The notes below the pieces were generated by a model. It saw only the letters and a list, made by a program, of their open reading frames with translations, was not told the origin of the DNA and ran no database searches. A stretch of 40,379 nucleotides of DNA from Oceanospirillaceae bacterium (GTDB lineage Bacteria; Pseudomonadota; Gammaproteobacteria; Pseudomonadales; Balneatricaceae): NCBI GenBank assembly GCA_013373085.1, contig JABXIM010000137.1, positions 1 through 40,379 on the forward strand. Reading direction: 5' to 3'. The translations under genes and the position numbers were made by a program. Below are positions 16,733 to 26,329 of this stretch, one piece after another (within the stretch, counting starts at the first letter, position 1; the number at the start of each line of letters is the position of its first letter).

Positions 16733-18565
16733 TTATGCCATGCCCCAGAGCCGGGCGGCCAGTCCGCTGGCCCGCTCGGTGCGTCGATCGATCACCTTCT
16801 CCAGCAATGCCTCCCGGGCGTAAAGCTCGAACAATCCCCGCGCCCGGGTGATTCCGGTATACAGCAGCTCACGCGTCAATACCGGCGCATCGTCCGGTGG
16901 CAGCAGTAACAGCACCTGATCGAACTCCGATCCCTGACTCTTGTGTACCGTCATGCCATAGACGGTTTCGTGCTCCGGCATCCGGCTCGGTAGCACCGGG
17001 CGCGGCGAACCACCCTGATCGAACCAGACCCGCAGTTCACCTGTCGCATTGGGCATGGCGATACCGATATCGCCGTTGAACAGCTCCAGCGCACGGTCGT
17101 TGCGTGTGACGATCACGGGCCGTCCGGCGTACCAGGCATTCGCCGGCCTGATCAGCCCGACGTCGCTCAACCCGCGCTCGATACGCTCGTTCAGGCCCGT
17201 GACCCCGTACGGCCCCTGGCGCAGTGCACTCAGCAGCTGGAAGCGCCCGAAGGCATTCAGTACCGCCTGCGGCGACTGCCCCGCCGCCAGCGCTTCGAGG
17301 TACCCGCGATAGCCCGCGACGCAGCGGTCGATCAACGCCTGATAGTGGCCGCTGTCGAGCCGGTGCCAGCGCACATCGCCGTAGCCGCCTTTCCAGACTT
17401 CGCGACAGCCGCTGGCATCACCGGCATTGACCGCCCTGGCGAGACACCCGATACCGCTGTCGGCACCGAAGCGGTAGCTGATGCGCAGTTGCGCCAGACC
17501 GTCGGCAATCGCTGGTGCGCCAGTGTCGCCAAGCGCCTCTGCATCGACGTCGCAGACATCGGCCAGGTACTGCGCCTGCTTGCTGCCGTAGCGCAGCTCG
17601 CCCGGCCAGCTGCAGATGTCCCCCAGCACGCTGCCGGCCTCGACCGACGCCAGCTGGTCGCGGTCGCCGATCAGGATCAGCCGCGCATGCTCCGGCAGCG
17701 CCGCCATCAGCCGCGCCATCAGCGGCAGGTCCACCATCGACGCTTCGTCGACCACCAGCAGATCCAGATGCAGCGGATTATCGGCGCCGTGACGAAAACG
17801 CCGGCTGCCCGGCAGCACCCCCAGCAGGCGATGCAGCGTCGAGGCCTCGAGCGGAATCAGCTCCGCCACACCCGTCGCCAGCGGCAACCGCCCCCGCGCC
17901 GCCGCGATCGACTCCGCCATCCGGGCCGCCGCCTTGCCGGTCGGCGCCGCCAGCCGGATCCTGGGACGGCGCCCCTCGGCCAGCTGCTGCTCGATATGCA
18001 GCGCCAGCAACTTGATCACCGTGGTCGTCTTGCCGGTACCGGGGCCGCCGCTGATGACCGCAAAACGACGGCTGACGGCGACCGCCGCCGCCACCTGCTG
18101 CCAGTCGGGCCCGCTATCGGTCGCGTCGAACAGCCGCGCCAGCGACGCCCTGACCGCACTCCGGTCCAGAGCGACCGGCTGGCACCGCCCATGCAGAAAG
18201 GCTGCCAGATCGCACTCGAAACGCCAGTAGCGGTATAGATACAACCGCCCCCGGTCGAGCACCAGCGGTGTCTCGACCGCACCGTCTCCGAGTACCCGGC
18301 CGTCGCACTGCGGAACCGCTGCCGGCACCCTTGGACGCAACAGCTCCGCGGTGTCGGGCGGCAGCAGCGCGAGCAGCCCCGGTACCGATGACAGCGGCAG
18401 GCAGACGTTGCCCCGCCCGAGCTCGAAGCTGGTCAGCGCCGCCAGCAGCAATACGCCGGCATCGCGACAGCCGCCCGACTGCTGCAGGAAATGCGCGAAC
18501 TGCACATCCAGCGGCCTCAGGCCGCCCGGGACCACCGCCTGGCGCAGTTGCATCAGAATATCCAT
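16733..18565 (-). CDS. recD: Exodeoxyribonuclease V subunit alpha, RecD
   Basis: This 610-residue superfamily 1B helicase equals the E. coli RecD length (608). Walker A ISGGPGTGKTTT lies near residue 170, Walker B LLVVDEASMVDLPLM near 270, then LIGDRDQLASVEAGSVLGD. The C-terminal motifs MTVHKSQGSEFD and LLYTGITRAR are intact. RecD is the 5'-3' motor of RecBCD, which processes double-strand breaks and degrades foreign linear DNA. Its ATG overlaps the recB stop by one base (TGATG), indicating coupled translation. It is the last gene of the operon. Confidence 0.96.
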   Translation of the reverse strand: MDILMQLRQAVVPGGLRPLDVQFAHFLQQSGGCRDAGVLLLAALTSFELGRGNVCLPLSSVPGLLALLPPDTAELLRPRVPAAVPQCDGRVLGDGAVETPLVLDRGRLYLYRYWRFECDLAAFLHGRCQPVALDRSAVRASLARLFDATDSGPDWQQVAAAVAVSRRFAVISGGPGTGKTTTVIKLLALHIEQQLAEGRRPRIRLAAPTGKAAARMAESIAAARGRLPLATGVAELIPLEASTLHRLLGVLPGSRRFRHGADNPLHLDLLVVDEASMVDLPLMARLMAALPEHARLILIGDRDQLASVEAGSVLGDICSWPGELRYGSKQAQYLADVCDVDAEALGDTGAPAIADGLAQLRISYRFGADSGIGCLARAVNAGDASGCREVWKGGYGDVRWHRLDSGHYQALIDRCVAGYRGYLEALAAGQSPQAVLNAFGRFQLLSALRQGPYGVTGLNERIERGLSDVGLIRPANAWYAGRPVIVTRNDRALELFNGDIGIAMPNATGELRVWFDQGGSPRPVLPSRMPEHETVYGMTVHKSQGSEFDQVLLLLPPDDAPVLTRELLYTGITRARGLFELYAREALLEKVIDRRTERASGLAARLWGMA

Positions 18566-21500
18566 CAGGCGGCCTCCCCTTCTGCACCGAAAAACAACGC
18601 ATCGAGCGCTTCGACCAGTGCCCGCTCGGGACGGCAGTGAAACACCCCGTTGCGGGCGCTGTCGCCGGCACGCATACCCCGCAGGAACAGATAAAAAACA
18701 CCGCCAAAATCGCGGTCGTAATCGTAGTCCGGCAACCGCTGCTGCAGCAGCCGGTGCAAGGCCAGCGTATAGAGCTGATACTGCAGGTCGTAGCGATGCG
18801 CCTGCATCGCCTGCTCCAGCGCTCCTGAACCATAGTCGTCCGGGGTACCGCCGAGATGGTTGGACTTGTAGTCAAGGATGTAATAGCGACCGCCGGCACG
18901 GAATACCAGGTCGACGAACCCCTTGAGCATCCCCTGCACCCGCTCGAACTGCAGTGCGGCGGCCGTCCTGGCCAGCGGGTCCCAACGCTGCAGCAGCAGG
19001 TTCAGCGCAGCGGCATCGACACCCGCGACCGGCAGCAAGAATTCGAGTTCGATAAGACGGTCTGCGGCACCGATATCCCGCAGCCGCAGCCCCTCATCGT
19101 TCAGGCAAGTGTCCAGTACGTTTCCGACCAGTGTCTCCAGCACTCCGCACCAGTGCTCGTCGAAGCCTTCGAGTTGCAGCCGCTGTCGGATCAGCGCCTG
19201 CAGCGGCTCGCCGCCGGCGGCGGGAAAGTCCAGTTGCTCGAACAGCCCGTGCAGGAAGGTACCGGCGCGGGCGCCCTTGGGAAAGCCGAAAATGCTCAGC
19301 TCCCCACTCGACGCAGGGTCGGACGCTTCCGCCACCACCTCGAGGTCCAGACCCGGCTGTTCCGGCAGCTCCCGGGACGACCCGTGACTGCTCAGCATCG
19401 AGTAGCTGGCGATGCGCCAGTCCCGCGGCAACGGCCCCGGGAAAACCCGGGCATGGAGAGTGGGCGGCTCGACCTCGGTCTGACGCAACGGCGTCTCGTC
19501 CTGCGGTGGCGCGCAGAGATGCATGCCCTGATGTTCGGCCAGCTCGCCGAGTATCGACGGCAGCTGCTCGCTGCTGGCGTTACCGAGCAGCAGGTAACCA
19601 AGCGCGCTCTGTGGCAGCGCACTGGCGCGACTGTTGCCCTTCTTGAGATCGCTGATGCCGAGGTAACAGGCATGCACCGAACGCGTCAGCGCCACATACA
19701 GCAGCCGCAGGTCTTCCGCCAGCCGCTCCCGCTCCGCCAAAGCCATCGCTTCGCTGCCGCCTTCAAGATCGAACACCGGCGCCGTGGTTGCGTCATCGTG
19801 GTAGAGCGCGCGGCTGGCGCTACGATGATTGACCGGAAACGGCAGCATCACCACCGGATACTCCAGTCCCTTGGACTTGTGGATAGTAATCAACGTGACC
19901 CTGTTGCGGTCGCTTTCGAGCCGCAGTTGCTGCGCATCGCCGCCCCCACCGGGGTTTAGCAGGTGCTCGCGGAAGCGGCGCATCAGCCCCGGCATGCCCT
20001 CGACCTCCTGGCTGGCCTCCTGCAGCAGCTCGGCCAGATGCAGCAGATCGGTGAGGCGCCGCTCGCCATCGGCCCGCGCCAGCAGACCGGACGCCAGATC
20101 CCGGTTTTCCAGTAGCCGGTGCATGCAGGCCAGCACACCGTATCGGTTCCAGCGCTCGTGGTAGTCGATGAACTCAGCCACCAGCGACTCCCACAGTTCT
20201 TCATCGTCGTTCAATGCCTGCAGCGCGGCGGCGTCCTGAAGCAGCAACGATGTCGCCAGGGCCGAGCGCAGATAACGCTCCTGCTGCGGCTCCTGCACCG
20301 CCTGCAGGATGCGATACAGATCCAGCGCCTCCTGGGTCGCGAAGACGCTGTCACGTCCGGACTGGTAGACCGACGGAACCTGGCGGCGGCGCAGGGCCTG
20401 CTGAACCGCCGCGGCCTCGAATCGATCGCGTACCAGCACCGCAAGATCCTGCGCCTCGAGCGGAGCGTCTCCGATACGGGCATCGCCGTTCAGCAGCCGC
20501 ACCACCTGACTGGCGCAGGCCTCGGCGAAACGGCGCAGGTAGTCGTTCTTCGCCACCGGCTCGCCGGGGCTGTGCCATATGGTCAACGCCGGCACTGCCT
20601 CGCCGTCCAGCGTCAGCGGCCGGTTGTCGGCCTTGCCGGCCGCATCGACCGGCAGGAACGGAATGTCGTCGTCATAGATGAAGGGCGCGTCATGGCCCTC
20701 GAACAGCCGGTTCACCGCCGCAATCATGGCGCTGGTCGAGCGCCAGTTGGTGCCGAGGGTGTAATGATCCGCCACCGCCCGGCGCGCCTGGATATAGGTA
20801 AAAATATCGGCACCGCGGAAGGCGTAGATGGCTTGCTTCGGATCGCCGATCATGAATAGCCCGCATTCCGGCGCCTCCCGGTACAGGCCGCTGAAAATTC
20901 GATACTGCAACGGATCCGTATCCTGGAACTCGTCGATCAGCGCCACCGGGAACTGCTCGCGGATCGCCGCTGCCAGCCGCTCGCCAACGGTCGAGTCGAG
21001 CGCCCGGCCCAGGCCCGACAGCAGATCGTCGAAGCCAAGCAGACGCAGCTGCTGCTTGTGCTGCGCCAGGCGCATCCGGACCTCGCGCAGCGCCTCGCCC
21101 AGCACCAGTTCACGCAGCGGCATCCAGCTGTCACAGAGCTGCTCGATCAGCTCGAACAACGGGTGCTCCGGCGTCGCCCCGCCCTTCTTGGTCTTTTCCC
21201 GCAATCGTCCCTGGGCGAACTTTTCCAGCACCGCGGCGAGATCCGCGTCCGGCAGCACCTGCAGCGACTCGACATAGGCGTCCACCGACGCCAGCCATGC
21301 CGGTACCGACGTCTTGCGATAGCTGTTGCCGTTGAGCCCCCCCGCCAGCAGCAGCGCCAGAAGATCGGTGTCGTTGTCGCGCCAGGCCTGCTTGAACGCC
21401 TCGACGCGCTCCACCTGGCGCTGCCATTCGACGGCCAGCTCGCGGTCGGCGTAGTCGGGCTCGAGCCGCAGGCCCTCGGTCGCCAGCAGTCCGTCGACTT

Positions 21501-22086
21501 CGGCCAACAGACGTCCCGGCTCCGGCCACAGCTGCAGCACCGCCTCCGCCAGCATCGACGGCAGGCAATAGATCCGGGTGCGCCAGTAGTCGAGCATCGC
21601 TTCGCGCCGCAGCGGCGCTTCGTCCTGCGTCAGTTCGGTCTCGAACAGACTGCCGCTCTCGAAGGCATGCTGGCGCAGCATGCGCTGGCAGAAGCCGTGG
21701 ATAGTGAAGATCGCAGCCTGATCCATGTTGCGGGCAGCATCGCCGAGAATGCGCGCCGCCTGGGCGTGATCGGTCTCCGAGGCGAGCAGGAGCCGCAGGA
21801 AGGGGTCGCTCGATTCGCCGCGCACGAACGCCTGACGCGCTTCCTGGATACGGCGGCGGATGCGGTCGCGCAGTTCTTCGGTCGCCGCCTCGGTGAAGGT
21901 CACCACCAGAATCTGGTCGACGTCCAGCGCCCGGGCGTGACGGCTGTGCCCGTCGCCGTGGCCGAGCAGCAACCGCAGGTAGAGCGCGGCGATGGTGAAG
22001 GTCTTGCCGGTGCCTGCACTGGCCTCGATCAGGCGCATGCCATGCAGCGGAAAGGTTGCGGAATCGAGCATTTTCGGTGCGGTCAC
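18565..22086 (-). CDS. recB: Exodeoxyribonuclease V subunit beta, RecB
   Basis: This 1173-residue protein matches E. coli RecB (1180). It opens with the UvrD-type Walker A EASAGTGKTFT near residue 20. LIDEFQDTDPLQYRIF (Walker B) lies near 390, GDPKQAIYAFRGAD near 415 and TIHKSKGLEYPVV near 755. The C-terminal nuclease domain keeps its metal-binding aspartates and lysine in GFVDLVF and LDYKSNHLG (about 1070-1090). RecB is the 3'-5' helicase and sole nuclease of RecBCD and loads RecA after Chi. It overlaps recC by 4 nt (ATGA) and recD by 1 nt. Confidence 0.97.
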   Translation of the reverse strand: MTAPKMLDSATFPLHGMRLIEASAGTGKTFTIAALYLRLLLGHGDGHSRHARALDVDQILVVTFTEAATEELRDRIRRRIQEARQAFVRGESSDPFLRLLLASETDHAQAARILGDAARNMDQAAIFTIHGFCQRMLRQHAFESGSLFETELTQDEAPLRREAMLDYWRTRIYCLPSMLAEAVLQLWPEPGRLLAEVDGLLATEGLRLEPDYADRELAVEWQRQVERVEAFKQAWRDNDTDLLALLLAGGLNGNSYRKTSVPAWLASVDAYVESLQVLPDADLAAVLEKFAQGRLREKTKKGGATPEHPLFELIEQLCDSWMPLRELVLGEALREVRMRLAQHKQQLRLLGFDDLLSGLGRALDSTVGERLAAAIREQFPVALIDEFQDTDPLQYRIFSGLYREAPECGLFMIGDPKQAIYAFRGADIFTYIQARRAVADHYTLGTNWRSTSAMIAAVNRLFEGHDAPFIYDDDIPFLPVDAAGKADNRPLTLDGEAVPALTIWHSPGEPVAKNDYLRRFAEACASQVVRLLNGDARIGDAPLEAQDLAVLVRDRFEAAAVQQALRRRQVPSVYQSGRDSVFATQEALDLYRILQAVQEPQQERYLRSALATSLLLQDAAALQALNDDEELWESLVAEFIDYHERWNRYGVLACMHRLLENRDLASGLLARADGERRLTDLLHLAELLQEASQEVEGMPGLMRRFREHLLNPGGGGDAQQLRLESDRNRVTLITIHKSKGLEYPVVMLPFPVNHRSASRALYHDDATTAPVFDLEGGSEAMALAERERLAEDLRLLYVALTRSVHACYLGISDLKKGNSRASALPQSALGYLLLGNASSEQLPSILGELAEHQGMHLCAPPQDETPLRQTEVEPPTLHARVFPGPLPRDWRIASYSMLSSHGSSRELPEQPGLDLEVVAEASDPASSGELSIFGFPKGARAGTFLHGLFEQLDFPAAGGEPLQALIRQRLQLEGFDEHWCGVLETLVGNVLDTCLNDEGLRLRDIGAADRLIELEFLLPVAGVDAAALNLLLQRWDPLARTAAALQFERVQGMLKGFVDLVFRAGGRYYILDYKSNHLGGTPDDYGSGALEQAMQAHRYDLQYQLYTLALHRLLQQRLPDYDYDRDFGGVFYLFLRGMRAGDSARNGVFHCRPERALVEALDALFFGAEGEAA

Positions 22087-25000
22087 GGGCGTTTCTCCGT
22101 TTCCAGATGATCGAGCAGCGGCGCGAACAGCGATTCGGTCAGCGCCAGCATCCGTTCGCGGATACTGTCGAAGTCGCCGTAGACACGGGCGATGTAGGGA
22201 TCGTCCCCTTCCCCCGGCTGGTTATAGCCACTGCTGAACACGCCCTCCGCGTCCCGCAGAGCCCTATCCGGATCCGGCTGTCTGAGCCAGGCCCAGGCGC
22301 TGTTGGGCGCGAACGGCAACGGCTCCGACAGCCCCTCGCGATAGGCCTGCAGCAGGCGCGCAAGCTCCGCCTGGGCAGCATCCGGCTGCAACGCCCGGAA
22401 GCGTGCCTGCTGCACCCCTTTCCTGCGCTCCACGCCATAGAGATGGAGCCCAAGGGTGCCGGCACTGGCACAGCCCGCCAGATGCTCGATCCAGCCGAGG
22501 AAGTGATCCCTGCCCTTGAGGCTCGCGGGCCGGTAGCGTAGCAACCGGTCGTCGCGCACGCCGTCGATCCAGCCGGTGAGCCGCAGGCCGTCGATCTGGA
22601 GGTCGATCTCGGCACGGCGGGCCGGGTGTTGCATAAGCGGCTCCAGCGCCTGCGCCAGCGGCGCAACCTCGTCGCTGAGCTGGCGGTACAGCCGGTCGCC
22701 GGCGGTGCCGACCGGCAGTCCGCCTTCGGCCCGCAGCCGCTCGGCCAGCGCCCTGCTGGCCCGCCCGTCCAGCTGCGCTGCCAGTATCCGCGACCGCAGC
22801 CCATAGCTCTCGAGGTTGTCGAGCACGAACGGTTCCTCGTCGAGGGCATCCGCGGCCAGGTCGCGGAAGCCAACCCTGAGGCGGCGCAGGAAAAAGTGGC
22901 GGCAGGGATTGCGGAAGAATGCCAGCAGCTCGTCGAGCTCCAGTGCCGAAACCGTTTCCGGCGCCAGCGGCGCGGCGCAGAACGGCGGCGCCTCGGCGGC
23001 GCCCGCGCCGGCGGCCGGCAGCCACTGCTGTGCATAGCTGAACAGCTCCGCGGAGCTGTCATCGAAGTAACGCTCGCTGTAGGCGGTCAACGGATGCTCG
23101 ACGACCAGTCTGGAGCGCAAGTTGCGGGCGCTGTCGTCGGGCGCCAGCGTCTCATCGCCGGGCAATACGAAGCCCTGTGCGCAGTATTCGAGCAGCTCGC
23201 TGACCAGCACCGACGGCACCCGCTCGCGATTGTCCTGGATCGAACGGCCAACGAAACTGATGTACAGCTGCTCCCGTGCCGACAGCAGCGCCTCGAGAAA
23301 CAGGTAGCGATCGTCGTCGCGGCGGGAGCGGTCGCCGCGCCGCGGATGGCGGGCGATCAGGTCGAACCCCATCGGCGGCAGGGTGCGCGGATAGACGCCG
23401 TCGTTCATGCCCAGCAGGCAGACGACGCGAAACGGGATCGAGCGCATCGGCATCAGGGTGCAGAAGTTGAGTGCGCCGATCATGAAGCGCTGGCCACTGA
23501 GCTCGCCGGACAGGGCCTGGGTCAGGTAATCCACCAGTATTTCGGCGTGCAGCGGCTCATCGCGGCCGGCGTCCGACAGCTCCAGCGCCAGGTTTTCCAG
23601 CGCGCGCCTTACCTGCGACAGCGCCAGTTCGTCCTGTTCGTCCGGCGCATAGCAGCGCGACAGCAGGGCATTGATCTCGACCACCCAGTCCGCCACGCTA
23701 CGCTCGCCGCGAAACAGCGCGCCAGCCTCCTCGAGCAGGTCGATAAAGTCTGCCAGCGCGCCCAGCAGCACCGCCTCGAGCCCCTCGACTTCGCTGTATG
23801 GCGCGAGGTCCTGCCACAAGCCATCGCAGTCGCCGAGGGCGAAACCCGCCAGCATGCGACGCAACCCGAAGCGCCAGCTGTTCTGCTCGAACGCCGGCAG
23901 CCCCAGCGACTCGCGCTGGCCGGCATCAAGCCCCCAGCGCACCCCGGCCTGCTCGATCCAGCCGCGCAACAGCTCAAAAGCCGCCTCGTCCAACCCGAAG
24001 CGTCGCAGCGTCGCCGGTATTTCCAGCAGGTCCAGCACGTCGGCGACGCGCAGACGGCTGTGCGGCAGTTGCAGCAGCGTCAGGAATCCCTGCAGCAGCG
24101 GGCTCTCCTGTTCCAGCGAACGGTCGGAGATCGAATAGGCAATACGTCGCTCCGCGGGCGCGCTGCCGAAAACCGCCTCGATATGGGGCGCGTAAGCGGC
24201 GACATCCGGCATCATCACGATGATATCCCGCGGCGTCAGTCCAGGGGCTGACTCGAACAGCGCCAGCAGGCGGTCGTGCAGCACTTCCAGTTCTCGCAGC
24301 GGGCTGTGGCAGCTATGCAGCTGCAGCGAGCGGTCCGTATCCGCAAGCGGTGTCTTCCAACCGGAATGGTCCGCCCCTTCGGGCTCCCGGCTGCGGTCCT
24401 CGAGCTCGAGAATATCGCGCTGTATCCGCCCCAGCAGAGTGTCGTTTTCGCCGGAGGTGTCGCCCGGCAGGTCGAAGAAATCGAACCCCGGCAGGTCCAT
24501 TTCCTGCAGCTGGTGCAGATAGTCGCGACCGAGCTTGCCCATCGATGCCAGCAGCGGATTACCGCTTTCGAGATAATCGGCGGCCGCTTCCGGTCCGCGC
24601 TCGCCGAACAGCCGCCGGTTGAGTTTGGCGAGATAGGCCGGATCGACAATATCCCCCCAGTAGTGGCGGCAGGGATTGAGGATCATCAGGTGCACATCGA
24701 CGCGCCGGCCCAGCGCCTGCAGAGCCTGCAGGTAGGTGTGCGGCAGCGCCGATATGCCGAACACGAACAGCCGCGTCGGCAGGCAGTCGGCGGGCGCGCT
24801 GCGCAACGACTCGACAAAGGCCTCCATCATGTTGGCACGATGCCAGCCGGGTTGCCCAAGGGCCTCGGTGCGCTGCTGCAGCGCCCGCCAAAGCAATGGC
24901 TGCCAGGCCTGATCGCCCAGCGGCTGCAGTGGAGACTCGCTGCGGCTCCAGGCATCGATCCAGTCCGGGCGGTAGACCAGGTACTGGTCGAATATGTCGG

Positions 25001-25394
25001 CGATCTTACCGCACAGCTGGTAGCGCTTGAACCCGGTTTCGTCCTGTTCGAGATAGTGCCGGAGCGGAGCGAACTCGGGCAACGCCAGCATGTCCGGCAG
25101 CAGTCCCATCAGCTTCCAGCACATGGCCTCCTTGCGGTACGCCGAACGCTCCGGCACATCGGGCAGCAGGCGCGCGAAGCTGTCCCAGAGAAAGGTCGCC
25201 GGCAGTGGAAACTCGACACCGGCGGCGATACCAAGGCCGCTCGCCAGCTCGAGCTTGAGCCACTGTGCCATGCCGGGGCTCTGTACCAGAATCTGCTCGT
25301 CGCGAAACGGGTCCGGCAAGGGGTCGCGTTCGATCAGCAGGACCAGCAGATCCTTGAGATTGAGCAATGAATGGGAATGGTAAATCTTCAGCAT
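22083..25394 (-). CDS. recC: Exodeoxyribonuclease V subunit gamma, RecC
   Basis: This 1103-residue protein matches E. coli RecC (1122). The N-terminus MLKIYHSHSLLNLKDLLVLL and the stretch VQSPGMAQWLKLELA are typical. PMRSIPFRVVCLLGMNDGVYPR near residue 650 lies in the inactive helicase region, and a dead nuclease-like C-terminal domain follows. RecC recognises Chi and splits the strands. It starts the recC-recB-recD operon. No ptrA gene, which sits between recC and recB in E. coli, is present. The roughly 240 nt upstream of it to 25636 contain no recognisable element beyond ordinary spacer. Confidence 0.96.
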   Translation of the reverse strand: MLKIYHSHSLLNLKDLLVLLIERDPLPDPFRDEQILVQSPGMAQWLKLELASGLGIAAGVEFPLPATFLWDSFARLLPDVPERSAYRKEAMCWKLMGLLPDMLALPEFAPLRHYLEQDETGFKRYQLCGKIADIFDQYLVYRPDWIDAWSRSESPLQPLGDQAWQPLLWRALQQRTEALGQPGWHRANMMEAFVESLRSAPADCLPTRLFVFGISALPHTYLQALQALGRRVDVHLMILNPCRHYWGDIVDPAYLAKLNRRLFGERGPEAAADYLESGNPLLASMGKLGRDYLHQLQEMDLPGFDFFDLPGDTSGENDTLLGRIQRDILELEDRSREPEGADHSGWKTPLADTDRSLQLHSCHSPLRELEVLHDRLLALFESAPGLTPRDIIVMMPDVAAYAPHIEAVFGSAPAERRIAYSISDRSLEQESPLLQGFLTLLQLPHSRLRVADVLDLLEIPATLRRFGLDEAAFELLRGWIEQAGVRWGLDAGQRESLGLPAFEQNSWRFGLRRMLAGFALGDCDGLWQDLAPYSEVEGLEAVLLGALADFIDLLEEAGALFRGERSVADWVVEINALLSRCYAPDEQDELALSQVRRALENLALELSDAGRDEPLHAEILVDYLTQALSGELSGQRFMIGALNFCTLMPMRSIPFRVVCLLGMNDGVYPRTLPPMGFDLIARHPRRGDRSRRDDDRYLFLEALLSAREQLYISFVGRSIQDNRERVPSVLVSELLEYCAQGFVLPGDETLAPDDSARNLRSRLVVEHPLTAYSERYFDDSSAELFSYAQQWLPAAGAGAAEAPPFCAAPLAPETVSALELDELLAFFRNPCRHFFLRRLRVGFRDLAADALDEEPFVLDNLESYGLRSRILAAQLDGRASRALAERLRAEGGLPVGTAGDRLYRQLSDEVAPLAQALEPLMQHPARRAEIDLQIDGLRLTGWIDGVRDDRLLRYRPASLKGRDHFLGWIEHLAGCASAGTLGLHLYGVERRKGVQQARFRALQPDAAQAELARLLQAYREGLSEPLPFAPNSAWAWLRQPDPDRALRDAEGVFSSGYNQPGEGDDPYIARVYGDFDSIRERMLALTESLFAPLLDHLETEKRP

Positions 25395-25636
25395 ATCCTG
25401 TCCCTGGTGCCGGTCCGCACCTTTGCCGGCGGCGTGGCGGCGATTGAACGGTAGTGGCGAGGTCGCGGGCGGCGGGCGAAATGAAACAGTTTACGGCCTG
25501 TAAATGACCGCCTCGGGACGCCCTCTCAAACTGACGATGGCATCACCGATCGAGCTTCCGGTGCGCCGTTAACACAGCTGTCGCAATCGGCGAGTAACGT
25601 ATCGGCCTCTACTTAATCAAGAACGGAGCCCCGGTC

Positions 25637-25813
25637 ATGCATCCGCAGATACCATCACTGTTGCCGAACCGGCCGCTGCGCGGGCATCTGCCCAGCCGCG
25701 ATCAGCGCCGCGCCCGCCTGCTCGACAAGGCCAGCCAACTTCGCCGCCAGGCACGTAACGGCAGCGATCTCTGGCTGGCGGAGCAGTACGAGATCGCGGC
25801 CGCACTCGTCTAG
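25637..25813 (+). CDS. Small Arg-rich protein, 58 residues, unknown
   Basis: The ATG has GGAG 8 nt upstream. The product (MHPQIPSLLPNRPLRGHLPS, then RDQRRARLLDKASQLRRQAR) is basic, with a predicted long helix over residues 21-57 and no membrane segment. Its stop codon TAG overlaps the stop of the 77-residue gene on the other strand by 4 nt. I know no family for it. Codon choice resembles the neighbours (G or C in third positions), supporting a real gene, but it is short. Confidence 0.5.
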   Translation: MHPQIPSLLPNRPLRGHLPSRDQRRARLLDKASQLRRQARNGSDLWLAEQYEIAAALV

Positions 25814-26043
25814 CCCGTGCCGACCCCGCTGCCGGGATCGCCGCCGTCTTCCAGATCTTCCGGTTTGACCGGCACGAACTCGCCGAACCCGGACTCCAGC
25901 GTCCAGAGCGTGCGACCCTGCTCGACCTTGATCACCCCGTCGAAACGCTGGCGCAGGTAGTCGACGGCCTCCTCGAAGGTGTCGATATCACACAGGATGA
26001 CACCGCCACGGCCGTTTTCGGTACTGAACAGATAGCTTTTCAT
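25810..26043 (-). CDS. Conserved-looking hypothetical protein, 77 residues
   Basis: AGGAGGG lies 5 nt before the ATG, one of the strongest ribosome binding sites in the window. The protein (MKSYLFSTENGRGGVILCDI) looks like a small alpha/beta domain: strand, strand, helix (TFEEAVDYLRQRF), strands (GVIKVEQGRTLWTLE). The tail is acidic and Gly-rich. There is no signal or membrane segment. It is divergent from ndh and tail to tail with the 58-residue gene. I do not recognise the family. Confidence 0.7.
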   Translation of the reverse strand: MKSYLFSTENGRGGVILCDIDTFEEAVDYLRQRFDGVIKVEQGRTLWTLESGFGEFVPVKPEDLEDGGDPGSGVGTG

Positions 26044-26167
26044 CTCGCCCTCCTAGGCCGGAAATCATCGCACAAAGGCCAACCCCAGTTCACCCGCAAT
26101 TTGATAGCTGTTTTTTCGATGAGGCGTCATATTTTATAAAATTTACGAAATAAATTTTCAAAACTGC

Positions 26168-26196
26168 TTAAGTCCTGTACAGCTTGTTGTTATGCT
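26168..26196 (+). promoter_or_regulatory. Candidate ndh promoter in an AT-rich island
   Basis: TTAAGT and TATGCT are 17 nt apart within a marked AT-rich stretch (about 26120-26205) of an otherwise GC-rich region. Transcription from here would give ndh a leader of about 125 nt containing the hairpin at 26264-26298. Confidence 0.35.
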
Positions 26197-26263
26197 AATC
26201 TCCGCCGCGCCATTCACGACCTGAATATGCCTCTGTGCGACCCGTTGCGAGCCTCAAGGAACC

Positions 26264-26298
26264 TGCGAATAAGCCTCCGGACAGGGGGGTTATTCGCA
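26264..26298 (+). promoter_or_regulatory. Long hairpin in the ndh 5' leader
   Basis: TGCGAATAA and TTATTCGCA pair perfectly over 9 bp. After one G-G mismatch, CCTCC pairs with GGGGG (one T-G wobble) around a GGACA loop. The stem ends 31 nt before the ndh ATG. There is no T run, so it resembles a leader structure or an operator more than a terminator. Confidence 0.45.
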
Positions 26299-26329
26299 GA
26301 TTTCTTAGCAACTACGAACTGAGGTTCCC

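Noticed and set aside
22626-24251. 541-codon open frame on the plus strand opposite recC
   Set aside because: Antisense to a clear recC; composition is Gln/Arg-rich and featureless.
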